Assembly: GCA_937890045.1 (NCBI GenBank)
Contig: CALBXV010000080.1
Coordinates: 1-22,623, forward strand
Length of the DNA: 22,623 nt
Reading direction: 5' to 3'
From: an uncultured archaeon
Lineage (GTDB): Archaea > Thermoproteota > Nitrososphaeria > Nitrososphaerales > CALBXV01
In this document: piece by piece, positions 1-8,479 of the stretch
Position numbering within the stretch: position 1 is the first letter of the stretch
Layout: every line of letters begins with the position of its first letter
Notes under the pieces: model-generated
The model's database searches: none
The model's input: only the letters and a program-made list of their open reading frames with translations
Told to the model about the DNA's origin: nothing
Translations under genes and position numbers: made by a program

Positions 1-262
1 ATTTGTTTCTAGTGCAGATTCTTTTTCTGCAGAAGAAGGAGCAAATGATGATTTAATTATTACTTTAGTTTTATTTGCATGGATGGTCGATCAGCAATAT
101 TTTAAAGATTTGAGTAATCAAAATATTAGATCCAATCTTTATAAAAATCAACTAAATGAACTTGAAGATATGACAACACCATTCGGAATTATTAGTAATG
201 GTCTAAAGGAAGACGATCGTGAAATAGATAATATGGGAAACGTTTGGGTAAATGTAGAATAA
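1..262 (+). CDS. 17: Terminase large subunit (gp17), C-terminal end, partial
   Basis: This is the last 86 codons of a gene that begins before the window, read in the frame starting at base 2 and ending in TAA at 260-262. The segment reads SFSAEEGANDDLIITLVLFAW, which resembles the end of the T4 gp17 nuclease domain, where an acidic residue pair before a hydrophobic helix contributes to the RNase H-like metal site. Gp17 is the ATP-driven motor that packages DNA through the portal and cuts the concatemer. Its position directly before the tail sheath gene matches the T4 order 17-18-19-20. The motor domain lies outside the window. Identification rests on the motif and on synteny. Confidence 0.88.
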   Translation, partial: FVSSADSFSAEEGANDDLIITLVLFAWMVDQQYFKDLSNQNIRSNLYKNQLNELEDMTTPFGIISNGLKEDDREIDNMGNVWVNVE

Positions 263-333
263 CAGATAATGCGTCATTGATGAAATTTATATTAATATAA
301 AAAATGTAACTTATTGTATAAAGGAGAAATAAC

Positions 334-2130
334 ATGGCGTTTCAAGTAAGCCCAGGAATTAATGTTAGTGAGATTGATCTTACTACAGTAGTCCCTAATG
401 TGGCCACATCGATTGGTGCTATCGGTGGTGGTTTTCAATGGGGTCCTGTTTTAGAGAGGATATCAATCACTACAGAAAACGATTTAGTAAACGAATATGG
501 TCCACCGCTTGATAATTCAGACAATGATGGTAAGTACTTCCTTACCGCTGCAAATTATCTCGCATACTCTAACAATCTTATTGTAACCAGAAATGTTGGT
601 CCTGATGCACGCAACGCTGTTGTCGGTGACGATGATGCAAGTTCAGCAACACCATCTAACGTTACTCATAACAAAGATGATTATGACGCTACAACTTATA
701 CAGAATCATTATTTGTTGCAAAATATCCGGGTGCTTTAGGAAATAGCTTAAAAGTACTTGCTGTTGATGGTGCTGGTTGGGCAATAATTAAAGCCAAAGC
801 TTCGAGTGCACGCACTAATGATGAAGCATTATTCCTTGCTAGGTTTGATAGCGCTCCGAGTGCTTCAACCGCTATGCAGGATTCTAATGGTGGTGCTACT
901 ACCGGTAATGATGAAATGCATGTCCTCGTAATAGACGAAGATGGTGCTTGGACAAACTCACCGGGCGATGTTCTTGAGGCACATGGTTATGTAAGTAAAG
1001 CATCAGATGCGAAACGTATTGATGGTTCAAATAATTATATTGGAACTGTTTTGCGTAATGAATCAAAATATGTTTGGTTAGGTGATCCTACTGAAATTAC
1101 AGAAACGTCTTCGGACAACGGCGGTGGGGCACCTGAGAAAAATGCTGGCGGAGTTATGGCCGGTGGTGATTTTAAAAGAATCAATGGTACTGGCAAAGAA
1201 ATAATTGGTGGATCACTTGCTGGTGGTGCTGATGACAATATGCTTTCTGATGGTGAATTACAAGCAGCATATAATATGTACACCAATCCAGAAGTTGTAG
1301 ATGTTACTTTGGTTATGGGTGGACCTGCAAGTGCAGATACGAGCAAATGGATTATTGATAATATTGCATCGGTTCGTAAGGATTGTGTTGCTCTTGTTTC
1401 ACCTCCTATGACTGATGTTGTTAGAAATGCTGGTTCTGAACAAGCGTCACTAGAAGCCACAAGAAGCACTTTAGCTCTTGCTGGTGCTGCTGGTAGTTAT
1501 GGTATAATGGACAGTGCATGGAAATATCAGTACGACAGATACAATGATAAATTCGTATATGTTCCAATGAATGGAGATATAGCAGGATTATGTGCACGAA
1601 CAGATTTTACTAATGATGCATGGTGGTCACCTGCAGGTTTGAATCGTGGTGGAATTAAAAACATTGTTAAATTGTCTTGGGAAGCAACCAAAGCAGAACG
1701 TGATGTAATGTATCAGATTGGTATTAACCCTCTGATTACACAAACGGGTGCTGGTGTGGTTCTTTGGGGTGATAAAACAATGCAAAGTGTTCCAAGTGCA
1801 TTTGATAGAATTAATGTACGAAGATTATTCATTGTTTTGGAAAAAGCAATTTCAGTAGCCGCTAAAGCGATGTTATTTGAGTTTAATGACGAGTTTACCC
1901 GAGCACAGTTTGTTAATATGGTTGAACCTTTCTTGAGAGAAGTTCAGGGTCGTCGTGGTATTACTGACTTTAAGGTAGTATGTGACAGTTCTAATAATAC
2001 TGGTCAGGTTATTGATACGAACAATTTTGTTGGTGATATTTATATCAAACCAGCACGTTCTATCAACTTCATCCAGTTGAACTTTATTGCCGCTAGAACA
2101 GATGTATCTTTCTCAGAAATCGGTGGATAA
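334..2130 (+). CDS. 18: Contractile tail sheath protein (gp18)
   Basis: Encodes a 598-residue tail sheath subunit, slightly shorter than T4 gp18 (659 residues). The start MAFQVSPGINVSEIDLT and the C-terminal region with the segment YIKPARSINFIQLNFIAART (residues about 569-588) are typical of the phage tail sheath family, which forms the contractile outer tube around gp19. The central part (about residues 90-300) is the variable, surface-exposed region and is rich in Gly, Asp and Asn. A strong ribosome site AAAGGAG lies 7 bases before the ATG. No exact late promoter is visible in the 71-base gap before it; a TATAAAAA sequence at 296-303 is only a near match. The gene is followed by a consensus late promoter for gp19. 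Confidence 0.96.
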   Translation: MAFQVSPGINVSEIDLTTVVPNVATSIGAIGGGFQWGPVLERISITTENDLVNEYGPPLDNSDNDGKYFLTAANYLAYSNNLIVTRNVGPDARNAVVGDDDASSATPSNVTHNKDDYDATTYTESLFVAKYPGALGNSLKVLAVDGAGWAIIKAKASSARTNDEALFLARFDSAPSASTAMQDSNGGATTGNDEMHVLVIDEDGAWTNSPGDVLEAHGYVSKASDAKRIDGSNNYIGTVLRNESKYVWLGDPTEITETSSDNGGGAPEKNAGGVMAGGDFKRINGTGKEIIGGSLAGGADDNMLSDGELQAAYNMYTNPEVVDVTLVMGGPASADTSKWIIDNIASVRKDCVALVSPPMTDVVRNAGSEQASLEATRSTLALAGAAGSYGIMDSAWKYQYDRYNDKFVYVPMNGDIAGLCARTDFTNDAWWSPAGLNRGGIKNIVKLSWEATKAERDVMYQIGINPLITQTGAGVVLWGDKTMQSVPSAFDRINVRRLFIVLEKAISVAAKAMLFEFNDEFTRAQFVNMVEPFLREVQGRRGITDFKVVCDSSNNTGQVIDTNNFVGDIYIKPARSINFIQLNFIAARTDVSFSEIGG

Positions 2131-2134
2131 ATCT

Positions 2135-2142
2135 TATAAATA
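2135..2142 (+). promoter_or_regulatory. T4-type late promoter (TATAAATA) before gp19
   Basis: An exact TATAAATA octamer lies in the 37-base gap between the sheath and tail tube genes. This is the -10 box recognised by RNA polymerase carrying the T4 gp55 late sigma factor, and a gp55 gene is present at 13769-14290. It would give the tail tube gene its own late transcript, in keeping with the high copy number of gp19. Confidence 0.8.
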
Positions 2143-2167
2143 TATACAAACTTAAAGGAGTAATAAA

Positions 2168-2758
2168 ATGTCAACAATTTCTGATTTCAAAAACAACTTT
2201 AGAGGTGGGGTTCGGCCTAATCTATATAAAGTTGTAGTTAATGCTCCAGCCATTTTCGGGGCGATGGATTTACAATTTCTCGGAAAAGCAACGCAAATTC
2301 CGGGTTCGGTTATTGGTAATATAGACGTTGCCTATCGTGGTCGTATGTTGAAAGTTCCGGGAGATCGTACGTTTGAAGATTGGACGGTAACTATTCTTAA
2401 TGATCCTGAATGGCAAAGTAGAACAGCAATGGAACAGTGGATGAATTCTATCACGCAACATTCACAGAATAGAACTACTACATCTGCTGCTGGAGTCTAT
2501 GGTAACGCTATAGTTACACAATTGACGCGTGAGGGTAAATCTTTAAGGACATATCGTCTTCAAGATATTTATCCAACCACATTAACCGCTATTGAATTGG
2601 CAATGGATCCTGATGGAGCTCCTGAAGAGTTCGCAGTAACCTTTGCTGTTAATAACTTTACCGTCGATGGTCAAGGTATGGATGGTTCTACTACTAATGG
2701 AGTTGATGTTTCAATTAGTGGTTCTATCACCCTCGGTGGAGTAACAATTAGCGTTTAA
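2168..2758 (+). CDS. 19: Tail tube protein (gp19)
   Basis: Encodes a 196-residue tail tube subunit, the inner tube along which DNA leaves the capsid. The N-terminus (MSTISDFKNNFRGGVRPNLY) and the segment LTAIELAMDPDGAPEEFAVTF are typical of T4 gp19-family proteins. T4 gp19 has 163 residues; here there is a Gly/Ser/Thr-rich C-terminal extension from about residue 165, which could be exposed or simply lengthen the last strand. A strong AAAGGAG site precedes the ATG, a late promoter lies 26 bases upstream, and a GAAA-loop terminator follows directly. A second tail-tube-like protein is encoded at 9883-10389. Confidence 0.95.
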   Translation: MSTISDFKNNFRGGVRPNLYKVVVNAPAIFGAMDLQFLGKATQIPGSVIGNIDVAYRGRMLKVPGDRTFEDWTVTILNDPEWQSRTAMEQWMNSITQHSQNRTTTSAAGVYGNAIVTQLTREGKSLRTYRLQDIYPTTLTAIELAMDPDGAPEEFAVTFAVNNFTVDGQGMDGSTTNGVDVSISGSITLGGVTISV

Positions 2759-2768
2759 TTTTTGAATA

Positions 2769-2799
2769 GGGGGAAGGGAAACCTTCCCCTTTCTTTTTT
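2769..2799 (+). terminator. Rho-independent terminator after gp19
   Basis: An 8-bp perfect stem (GGGGAAGG, 2770-2777, with CCTTCCCC, 2782-2789) closes a GAAA tetraloop and can be extended by a G-T pair at 2769/2790. It is followed by TTTCTTTTTT. It begins 10 bases after the gp19 stop and ends 21 bases before the portal start, so it would limit read-through from the tail tube transcript into gp20. Confidence 0.9.
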
Positions 2800-2820
2800 A
2801 TAATAAAACAGGGGATTTAT

Positions 2821-4335
2821 ATGGCTGCGTTTGAATTATTTGGTTTTGAGATAGCGAAGAAAGAGACAAAAAAAGAAAAAACATTTGTAACGCCCGAAAA
2901 CCTTGATGGCTCGACACAAGTTGTTGATGGTGGGGGTATCTATGGACATTATCTTGATACAGGGGTAAATGCCAAAGATGAAAATGTTTTGATCCAAAAA
3001 TATCGTGAAATGTCAATGACACAAGAAGTGGACTTGGCAGTTTCTGATATTGTTAACGAAGCCGTTGTACACGAAGACGGCAGATCATCTATTAATCTTT
3101 TTCTCGATAATACTTCTCAGAGTACTTCTATTAAAGAAAAGATAGTAAAAGAATTTAAACATATTCTTCGACTATTGGATTTTAATAGAATTGGTTCTGA
3201 TTTGTTTCGTAAATGGTATGTTGATGGAAAAATATACCATCATATTATTATTGATGACAAGAAACCACAATTAGGTATTAAAGAACTTATCCCGATTGAT
3301 GCATTAAAAATACAAAAGATTACAACAATACAAAAAGAAAAAGATCCAATATCAAATATTGAAGTAATAGTTGATCAAGAAGAATTCTTTGTATATACAC
3401 CAGATGAAGCTAATACTAGTGCAGTTCAAGTAACACCAGATTCAATTTCGTATTGCCACTCTGGTATGGTGGACAATCAAAAACAAATTATTATAGGTTA
3501 TCTATTTAAGTCAATAAAACCTTTCAATCAACTTAAAATGATTGAAGATTCTCTTGTTATATACAGACTAGCAAGAGCACCAGAACGAAGAATATTTTAT
3601 ATTGACGTTGGTAATCTACCAAAATTAAAAGCAGAACAATATTTAACGTCTGTAATGAATAAGTATAAACAGAAAATAATTTATAATGCAGCGACGGGGG
3701 AAGTAGAAGATCAGAAAAAACAAATGGCCATGCTCGAAGATTTCTGGTTGCCAAGACGAGAGGGTGGACGAGGAACTGAAATTTCTACATTACCATCAGG
3801 ACAAAATTTAGGTGAAATAGAAGATATTGAATATTTCAGAAAGAAACTTTACCAATCATTGAATGTTCCAATCTCACGTATTGAGGGAACAGAACAAACC
3901 GCCTTTAACTTAGGTCGTGCTTCCGAGATTAATAGAGACGAGATTAAGTTTGCTAAGTTTGTTGCTAAGTTGCGACATAGATTTGCGACAATGTTTATTG
4001 ACTTGTTAAGAATTCAATGTATTCTCAAAGGTATTATTGGTGAAAAAGATTGGGGTGATATTAGAGATAATCTTGAATTTATTTGGACAAAAGATTCCCA
4101 TTATGCAGAATTAAAAAATAATGAAATTCTCAGAGAACGAATGGAACTCTTACAGATGGTTGATGAGTATAGTGGTAAGTTTGTTTCCGATCAATGGATT
4201 AGAAAACGAATCCTACGTCTAACGGATGAAGAAATAGAACAGATTAATCGCGATAATAAGAAAGCGGGTAAAGGTGATCCAGATGATTTTGAGATTAATC
4301 CGGATCTGGTTGCACCGGTTGATGTTCATAGGTAA
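2821..4335 (+). CDS. 20: Portal vertex protein (gp20)
   Basis: Encodes a 504-residue portal protein, close in length to T4 gp20 (524). Twelve copies form the channel at the packaging vertex, where it meets the scaffold during assembly and later gp17 and the neck. Recognisable family segments include YREMSMTQEVDLAVSDIVNE (residues about 61-80), ESLYKSL-type sequence before NVPISRIEG, and the C-terminal DWGDIRDNLEFIWTKDSHYA. The ribosome site is AGGGGAT. The gene sits 21 bases after a strong terminator and shows no consensus late promoter, so its expression probably depends on read-through or on a degenerate promoter such as TATAATAA at 2799-2806. The next gene starts 5 bases after its stop. 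Confidence 0.95.
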   Translation: MAAFELFGFEIAKKETKKEKTFVTPENLDGSTQVVDGGGIYGHYLDTGVNAKDENVLIQKYREMSMTQEVDLAVSDIVNEAVVHEDGRSSINLFLDNTSQSTSIKEKIVKEFKHILRLLDFNRIGSDLFRKWYVDGKIYHHIIIDDKKPQLGIKELIPIDALKIQKITTIQKEKDPISNIEVIVDQEEFFVYTPDEANTSAVQVTPDSISYCHSGMVDNQKQIIIGYLFKSIKPFNQLKMIEDSLVIYRLARAPERRIFYIDVGNLPKLKAEQYLTSVMNKYKQKIIYNAATGEVEDQKKQMAMLEDFWLPRREGGRGTEISTLPSGQNLGEIEDIEYFRKKLYQSLNVPISRIEGTEQTAFNLGRASEINRDEIKFAKFVAKLRHRFATMFIDLLRIQCILKGIIGEKDWGDIRDNLEFIWTKDSHYAELKNNEILRERMELLQMVDEYSGKFVSDQWIRKRILRLTDEEIEQINRDNKKAGKGDPDDFEINPDLVAPVDVHR

Positions 4336-4340
4336 TTATT

Positions 4341-4595
4341 ATGACACTATTAAAATCTAGCTTTATAAAAAATTATAAAGACAAGGTTAAAAAAACATCT
4401 CCGAATGTATTGGAAGATGCTGTTCATCATGCATTTTATTTAACTGATAAATATGGTATAGCTAAAATTAGTTTAGCTATATCTGAAGCATCTATTAAAT
4501 ATAACCTAGATGAAGATGTATTAAGAAATACGATAAATGATGTAGATTTTATTATAGAAAACTTAGGCAAACAAAAAGGAGTATCAAATGAGTGA
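4341..4595 (+). CDS. Hypothetical protein in the prohead core region
   Basis: Encodes 84 residues with mixed charge and predicted helical content. I do not recognise a family. It starts 5 bases after the portal stop with a weak ribosome site (AGGTAATT) and its last 8 bases overlap the next small gene, so it belongs to the same operon. In T4 the genes 67 and 68, for small prohead core proteins, lie between 20 and 21; this gene occupies that interval, but there is no sequence evidence that it is gp67. A virion or core role is inferred only from position. Confidence 0.72.
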   Translation: MTLLKSSFIKNYKDKVKKTSPNVLEDAVHHAFYLTDKYGIAKISLAISEASIKYNLDEDVLRNTINDVDFIIENLGKQKGVSNE

Positions 4596-4761
4596 ATTAA
4601 AAACAACCATTGTTAAAAATATATTAGATAAAAAATATAATAAGGCTAATGGTGAGTTTGAAAAAACATTAAAACAGAAGACTTTTGATGCTATTGACAA
4701 GTACAAGCAAGTCTTTAAATTTGTAACGCTTGATAAAGAAGAACCAGCAAAAGATGTTTGA
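4588..4761 (+). CDS. Small hypothetical protein (57 aa), prohead core region
   Basis: A 57-residue, lysine-rich protein beginning MSELKTTIVKNILDKKYNKA. The ATG at 4588 follows a good AAAGGAG site (4575-4581) and overlaps the end of the upstream gene by 8 bases. Its stop overlaps the ATG at 4754 of the next gene by 8 bases. Such interlocking starts and stops suggest translational coupling and support it as a real gene despite its size. The function is unknown. By position it could be the counterpart of T4 gene 67 or 68 products, which are small prohead core proteins. Confidence 0.65.
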   Translation: MSELKTTIVKNILDKKYNKANGEFEKTLKQKTFDAIDKYKQVFKFVTLDKEEPAKDV

Positions 4762-5086
4762 AGTATTATCTGTACAAGCTCGGAATAAATTAGCACGCAC
4801 CATGAAAGCTAAAGCTAAAATGATTGCCAAGAAACGCGAACGGGCAATGAGTAAAAAAGCTAGTCCAGAAAAATTAAAAACACGAGCGCAGAAAAAAGCA
4901 GTAGATTTTGTTGCACAAAAGATTTTAAAAGGTAAAAATAGATCGGAATTAGGGCAAGCAGGGAAAGCGTCATTGGAAAAGAAAATTAAATCCAAATCAG
5001 TTTTAATTAAAAAATTAGCTAAGAAACTTTTACCGCAGGTTAAAAAAGCCGAGGCAGAACGAATGGCAAAAAAGAAAAATAAGTAA
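4754..5086 (+). CDS. Lysine/arginine-rich basic protein, possible prohead core protein
   Basis: From the ATG at 4754 this encodes 110 residues dominated by Lys, Arg and Ala (for example ARTMKAKAKMIAKKRERAMS), with long amphipathic helical stretches. I chose 4754 rather than the TTG at 4730 because it is the first ATG, it overlaps the upstream stop, and no ribosome site precedes 4730. T4 gp68 is a basic prohead core protein encoded in this interval, so a core role interacting with the highly acidic gp22 scaffold is plausible. A DNA-binding role cannot be excluded. The homology itself is inferred from position and charge, not from a recognised motif. Confidence 0.72.
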   Translation: MFEVLSVQARNKLARTMKAKAKMIAKKRERAMSKKASPEKLKTRAQKKAVDFVAQKILKGKNRSELGQAGKASLEKKIKSKSVLIKKLAKKLLPQVKKAEAERMAKKKNK

Positions 5087-5389
5087 ATGAAATCTTTTAA
5101 AGAATTACAAGAAGTTATAGCTGCTGATATAAGAAAGAAAATTATTTCAGATGGTATAGTTTATGAAATACTTGTTGATACTATTATGCTTTCTAAATGG
5201 GTTGGTATTCGTAAGAAAACAGCAAGTCATATAAAAGCAATAGAAGTTGAAAAAAATGTTTATATGATGGAGTATCAGAAAAGAGAGAAAGACTATAACA
5301 ATGCTGGTATGAATAATACAGATTTAAAAACTTGGAAAAAATTAATATCTACAAAACAAATTAAAAAGGCTAATTCATCTTTTAATTAA
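5087..5389 (+). CDS. Hypothetical protein between portal and protease genes
   Basis: Encodes 100 residues starting MKSFKELQEVIAADIRKK. The ATG directly follows the upstream TAA with no gap, so translation is probably coupled. The protein is mostly charged and helical, with no signal peptide, membrane segment or cysteine pairs. I do not recognise the family. Its place immediately before the gp21 protease gene suggests a head-assembly accessory, but that is inference from position only. Confidence 0.7.
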   Translation: MKSFKELQEVIAADIRKKIISDGIVYEILVDTIMLSKWVGIRKKTASHIKAIEVEKNVYMMEYQKREKDYNNAGMNNTDLKTWKKLISTKQIKKANSSFN

Positions 5390-5408
5390 TGAAAAAGGAA
5401 ATAAAAAA

Positions 5409-6035
5409 ATGAAACTTATTACAGAACATTTTGAAAACCTTGAATATATTGTCGAAGGCAAAGGTAAAGATCAATATATTAAAGGTATTTTTATGCAAAG
5501 TGATCTTAAGAATCAAAATGGTCGTGTATATCCTTACTCCATTTTGAAAAAAGAAGTAAACAGATATAAAACAAAATTTGTCAAAGAAGGTCGTGCGCTC
5601 GGTGAATTAGGACATCCTATGGGTCCAACTATCAATCTTGATCGTGTTTCTCATTTGATTACTGCTTTAGAAGAAGATGGGAAAGATTTTATTGGTAAAG
5701 CAAAAATAATGGATACACCAAATGGAAAGATTGTGAAAAATCTTCTTGCTTCAGGCGTTAAACTTGGTGTGTCATCAAGAGGATTGGGAAGTCTCAAGAT
5801 GAATAAAAAGACTGGTGTGAATGAAGTACAGAAAGATTTTACTTTAACTACAGTCGATATAGTTGCAGACCCCTCAGCACCATCAGCATTTGTAAATGGT
5901 GTTATGGAAGGAAAAGAATTCAGTGCTACAGGTGAACTTGAGTATGCTATTCAAAATGAAATTAAAAATACAAAATCGAAGGAATTAGATAAGAAAAAGC
6001 TTGATATATTCGAAAAATTCCTTGGAAATCTTTAA
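5409..6035 (+). CDS. 21: Prohead core protease (gp21)
   Basis: Encodes a 208-residue T4 gp21-type serine protease (T4: 212 residues). It degrades the scaffold and trims gp23 before DNA packaging. The family marks are clear: QNGRVYPYSIL (residues about 36-46), the His box GELGHP (H69), the serine box GVSSRG (S122/S123) and the acidic segment TTVDIVADPSAPSAF (D150 and D154 nearby). These match the herpes-like assembly-protease fold of the family. The ribosome site AAAAGGAAAT precedes the ATG. It lies 49 bases before the scaffold gene with a late promoter between them. Gp23 carries a matching predicted cleavage site (see gp23). Confidence 0.94.
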   Translation: MKLITEHFENLEYIVEGKGKDQYIKGIFMQSDLKNQNGRVYPYSILKKEVNRYKTKFVKEGRALGELGHPMGPTINLDRVSHLITALEEDGKDFIGKAKIMDTPNGKIVKNLLASGVKLGVSSRGLGSLKMNKKTGVNEVQKDFTLTTVDIVADPSAPSAFVNGVMEGKEFSATGELEYAIQNEIKNTKSKELDKKKLDIFEKFLGNL

Positions 6036-6038
6036 TAT

Positions 6039-6046
6039 TATAAATA
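6039..6046 (+). promoter_or_regulatory. T4-type late promoter (TATAAATA) before gp22
   Basis: An exact TATAAATA octamer starts 3 bases after the gp21 stop and 38 bases before the gp22 start, within an intergenic gap, as expected for a gp55-dependent late promoter. It would drive gp22 and gp23 together, because no other promoter is visible before gp23. Confidence 0.82.
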
Positions 6047-6083
6047 TATATAGGTTAAAAAACACTTTTAAAGGAGATGTAAA

Positions 6084-7127
6084 ATGGCTAACGAAGAAAC
6101 CCTAAGTGATGGAGAAATTGAAAAAAAGATAATGGAAACTGCCACTAACGCAGAGGATGAAAAAAATGATAACGAATCTATTGAAGAAGCTAATAAAAAA
6201 TCTGTTGAGTCTAAAAAAGACGCCAAAGGAACCAGAAAAGAAGAAGACGACTCCGAAGACGAAGATGAAGATGTCGAAGAAGGAAAGTCTAAAGACTCCA
6301 AAAAAGAGGAATTCCCCCCAGCTAAAGACGACGACGAAGAAGAAGACGAGGACGACGACGAAAAAGAAGAAGGGAAAAAATCCAAGAAAGAAGACATCGA
6401 AGTAGATGTTGCTCCTGATGTTGCTGCTTTAGTCGACGGCGAAGAACTTTCTGAAGAGTTTAAAGCAAAAGCTGCTACAATCTTTGAGGCTGCTGTTAAG
6501 TCTAAGATTGCTAAGATTCGTAAACAGATTCGTGAAGAAACGAAGAAAGAAACGGATGAGCGTATTGAGTCTATGCAGTCTGAAATGACTGAGAATGTAG
6601 ACAAATATCTCAACTATACAGTAAAAGAATGGATGACAGAAAATAAACTTGCTGTTGAACAAGGTGTTCGCAACGAAGTTACAGAGAGTTTTATTTCTGG
6701 TTTGAAGAAGTTGTTTGAAGAGCATTATATTGATGTTCCACAAGAGAAGGAAGATGTATTCGAGAATCTGGTTGTTGAAGTTGCTGAGTTGGAAGAGAAA
6801 CTCGACGAGCAGACACAAAAGCATATGGACACAGTGAAAGAATTAAATACATTTAAAGCTAAAGATGCATTCCGAGATATCTCAGAGGGAATGGTTGATA
6901 CTGATGTTGAGAAGTTTACCGAACTAGCAGAGGACGTTGATTACGATACTGATGAACAGTATCGCGAGAAACTCAATGTTATTAAGAATAGCTATTTCAA
7001 ATCAGACAAAAAAGATGTAACAGATAATAAAGGAACGGCCGGTACTAATAATCCAGTTGCAGATGGAAAAAGTGATGGCAGAATGGACAGTATTATGAGT
7101 GCTATTTCCAATTTATCTAACAAGTAA
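6084..7127 (+). CDS. 22: Prohead scaffold (core) protein (gp22)
   Basis: Encodes a 347-residue scaffold protein, longer than T4 gp22 (269). Residues about 25-115 are a low-complexity acidic run of Glu, Asp, Lys and Ser encoded by GAA/GAC/AAA repeats. From about residue 120 the sequence becomes the coiled-coil, alanine- and glutamate-rich body typical of gp22 (EEFKAKAATIFEAAVKSKI), with a second coiled coil around VAELEEKLDEQTQKHMD and a C-terminal MDSIMSAISNLSNK tail. Gp22 forms the inner core around which gp23 assembles and is then digested by gp21. The ribosome site AAAGGAG precedes the start. Identification rests on position between gp21 and gp23 plus the body sequence. Confidence 0.92.
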   Translation: MANEETLSDGEIEKKIMETATNAEDEKNDNESIEEANKKSVESKKDAKGTRKEEDDSEDEDEDVEEGKSKDSKKEEFPPAKDDDEEEDEDDDEKEEGKKSKKEDIEVDVAPDVAALVDGEELSEEFKAKAATIFEAAVKSKIAKIRKQIREETKKETDERIESMQSEMTENVDKYLNYTVKEWMTENKLAVEQGVRNEVTESFISGLKKLFEEHYIDVPQEKEDVFENLVVEVAELEEKLDEQTQKHMDTVKELNTFKAKDAFRDISEGMVDTDVEKFTELAEDVDYDTDEQYREKLNVIKNSYFKSDKKDVTDNKGTAGTNNPVADGKSDGRMDSIMSAISNLSNK

Positions 7128-7192
7128 CTTTGTAATGGAATGAATGAAAAACAAATTTAATTAATTAATCAATTTACAAGGAGTATACAGAA

Positions 7193-8458
7193 ATGTATTT
7201 ATCAGAAAACATCAAGGAGAAGTGGCAACCAGTAATGGAGCATGCCGATCTTCCTGAAATTAAAGACACTTATCGCAGAGACGTTACTTTGCGATTGTTG
7301 GAAAATCAAGAAGCTTTCTTGCAAGAAGCTGCACCGGTTAACTCAGGTCATGCACCTGTGGCTGGAGCGGATGTAAAAGGTTGGGATCCAATTCTAATTA
7401 GTTTGGTTCGCCGAGCCATGCCTCATCTTATTGCTTATGACGTCTGTGGTGTTCAGCCTATGACTGGACCTACAGGACTGATTTTCGCAATGAAATCTCA
7501 TTACAGTGCACAGGATGGAACTGAAGCGCTTCATAACGAAGCAGATACAGCTTTCTCTGGTGACAATGATGGTACGCCAGATCATGATGCTTTGGCCAGT
7601 GGTGCTAATCCTTTTACTGCTGCTAACACGTGGGAAACTGGTCAAGCGCTCGATACGGCAGATGCTGAAGCACAGGGATCTTCTGGTGGACGTGCGTTCC
7701 AAGAAATGGCATTCAGTATTGACAAGACTACCGTAACGGCTAAGTCTCGTGCCCTCAAAGCCGAGTACTCTACGGAACTTGCTCAAGACTTGAAAGCAGT
7801 TCATGGTTTGGATGCAGAGACTGAATTGTCAAATATTCTTTCTACTGAAATCCTCAATGAGATCAACCGCGAAATCATTCGCCGCGTTTATACAAATGCA
7901 CGATACGGAGCCGCTACTAATACTGCTAATGCTGGTGCTTTCGATCTTGATGTTGACTCTAATGGCCGATGGTCAGTAGAGAAGTTTAAAGGGTTGATGT
8001 ATCAAATTGAGCGTGATCGAAATGCAATTGGCTTTGACACGCGACGTGGCAAAGGTAACTTCATGATCTGTTCTGCTGACGTTGCATCTGCATTGTCAAT
8101 GTCTGGTATGTTGGAAACTGGTCATCCGGCTGCGGGTGATTCACACACCAACACGTATGTTGGTACGATGAACGGCATGAAAGTGTTTGTTGATCCTTAT
8201 TATGGAGCAACTACTGGTCAATTCTACGTTGTCGGTTATAAAGGATCTAGTCCTTATGATTCTGGCATGTTCTATTGTCCTTACGTTCCTCTACAGATGG
8301 TTAGGGCTATGGGAGAAGATACTTTCCAGCCTAAAATCGGATTTAAGACCCGTTACGGGATTGCCGATAATCCTTTTGTTGCACAAGGCGAAGCTGGTAC
8401 TTCTATTAGTACTGGTAACGTATATTACAGAAAAGTTGAAGTTAAGAACTTGATGTAA
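7193..8458 (+). CDS. 23: Major capsid protein (gp23)
   Basis: Encodes a 421-residue HK97-fold capsid protein, shorter than T4 gp23 (521). Family landmarks include the N-terminal delta domain (MYLSENIKEKWQPVMEH), KGWDPILISLVRRAMPHLIA (residues about 62-81) and the C-terminal MFYCPYVPLQMVRAMGEDTF. A sequence matching the T4 prohead protease consensus, FLQE/AAP, occurs at E45-A46, so the mature chain should begin at A46. The ribosome site is AAGGAG. It lies 65 bases after gp22 without a promoter of its own and ends 21 bases before a strong terminator. Codons here are more even than in neighbouring genes, in line with a highly expressed protein. Confidence 0.97.
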   Translation: MYLSENIKEKWQPVMEHADLPEIKDTYRRDVTLRLLENQEAFLQEAAPVNSGHAPVAGADVKGWDPILISLVRRAMPHLIAYDVCGVQPMTGPTGLIFAMKSHYSAQDGTEALHNEADTAFSGDNDGTPDHDALASGANPFTAANTWETGQALDTADAEAQGSSGGRAFQEMAFSIDKTTVTAKSRALKAEYSTELAQDLKAVHGLDAETELSNILSTEILNEINREIIRRVYTNARYGAATNTANAGAFDLDVDSNGRWSVEKFKGLMYQIERDRNAIGFDTRRGKGNFMICSADVASALSMSGMLETGHPAAGDSHTNTYVGTMNGMKVFVDPYYGATTGQFYVVGYKGSSPYDSGMFYCPYVPLQMVRAMGEDTFQPKIGFKTRYGIADNPFVAQGEAGTSISTGNVYYRKVEVKNLM

Positions 8459-8479
8459 TCTTAGTTTTTTAATAAATTG

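Noticed and set aside
296..303. TATAAAAA as late promoter of gp18
   Set aside because: One mismatch to TATAAATA in an AT-rich gap; such near matches are common here, so I do not list it.
1035..1469. 144-residue minus-strand open frame inside the sheath gene
   Set aside because: No ribosome site or promoter, and the plus strand is a strongly recognised gp18.
2799..2806. TATAATAA as late promoter of gp20
   Set aside because: Two mismatches and it overlaps the terminator T-run; too weak to call.
4730..4753. TTG at 4730 as start of the basic protein
   Set aside because: No ribosome site; the ATG at 4754 overlapping the upstream stop fits coupled translation better.
6068..6613. Serine-rich 181-residue open frame on the minus strand opposite gp22
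   Set aside because: It mirrors the GAA/GAC repeats of the acidic scaffold region (serine runs are their reverse complement), has no ribosome site, and lies within a clear gene.
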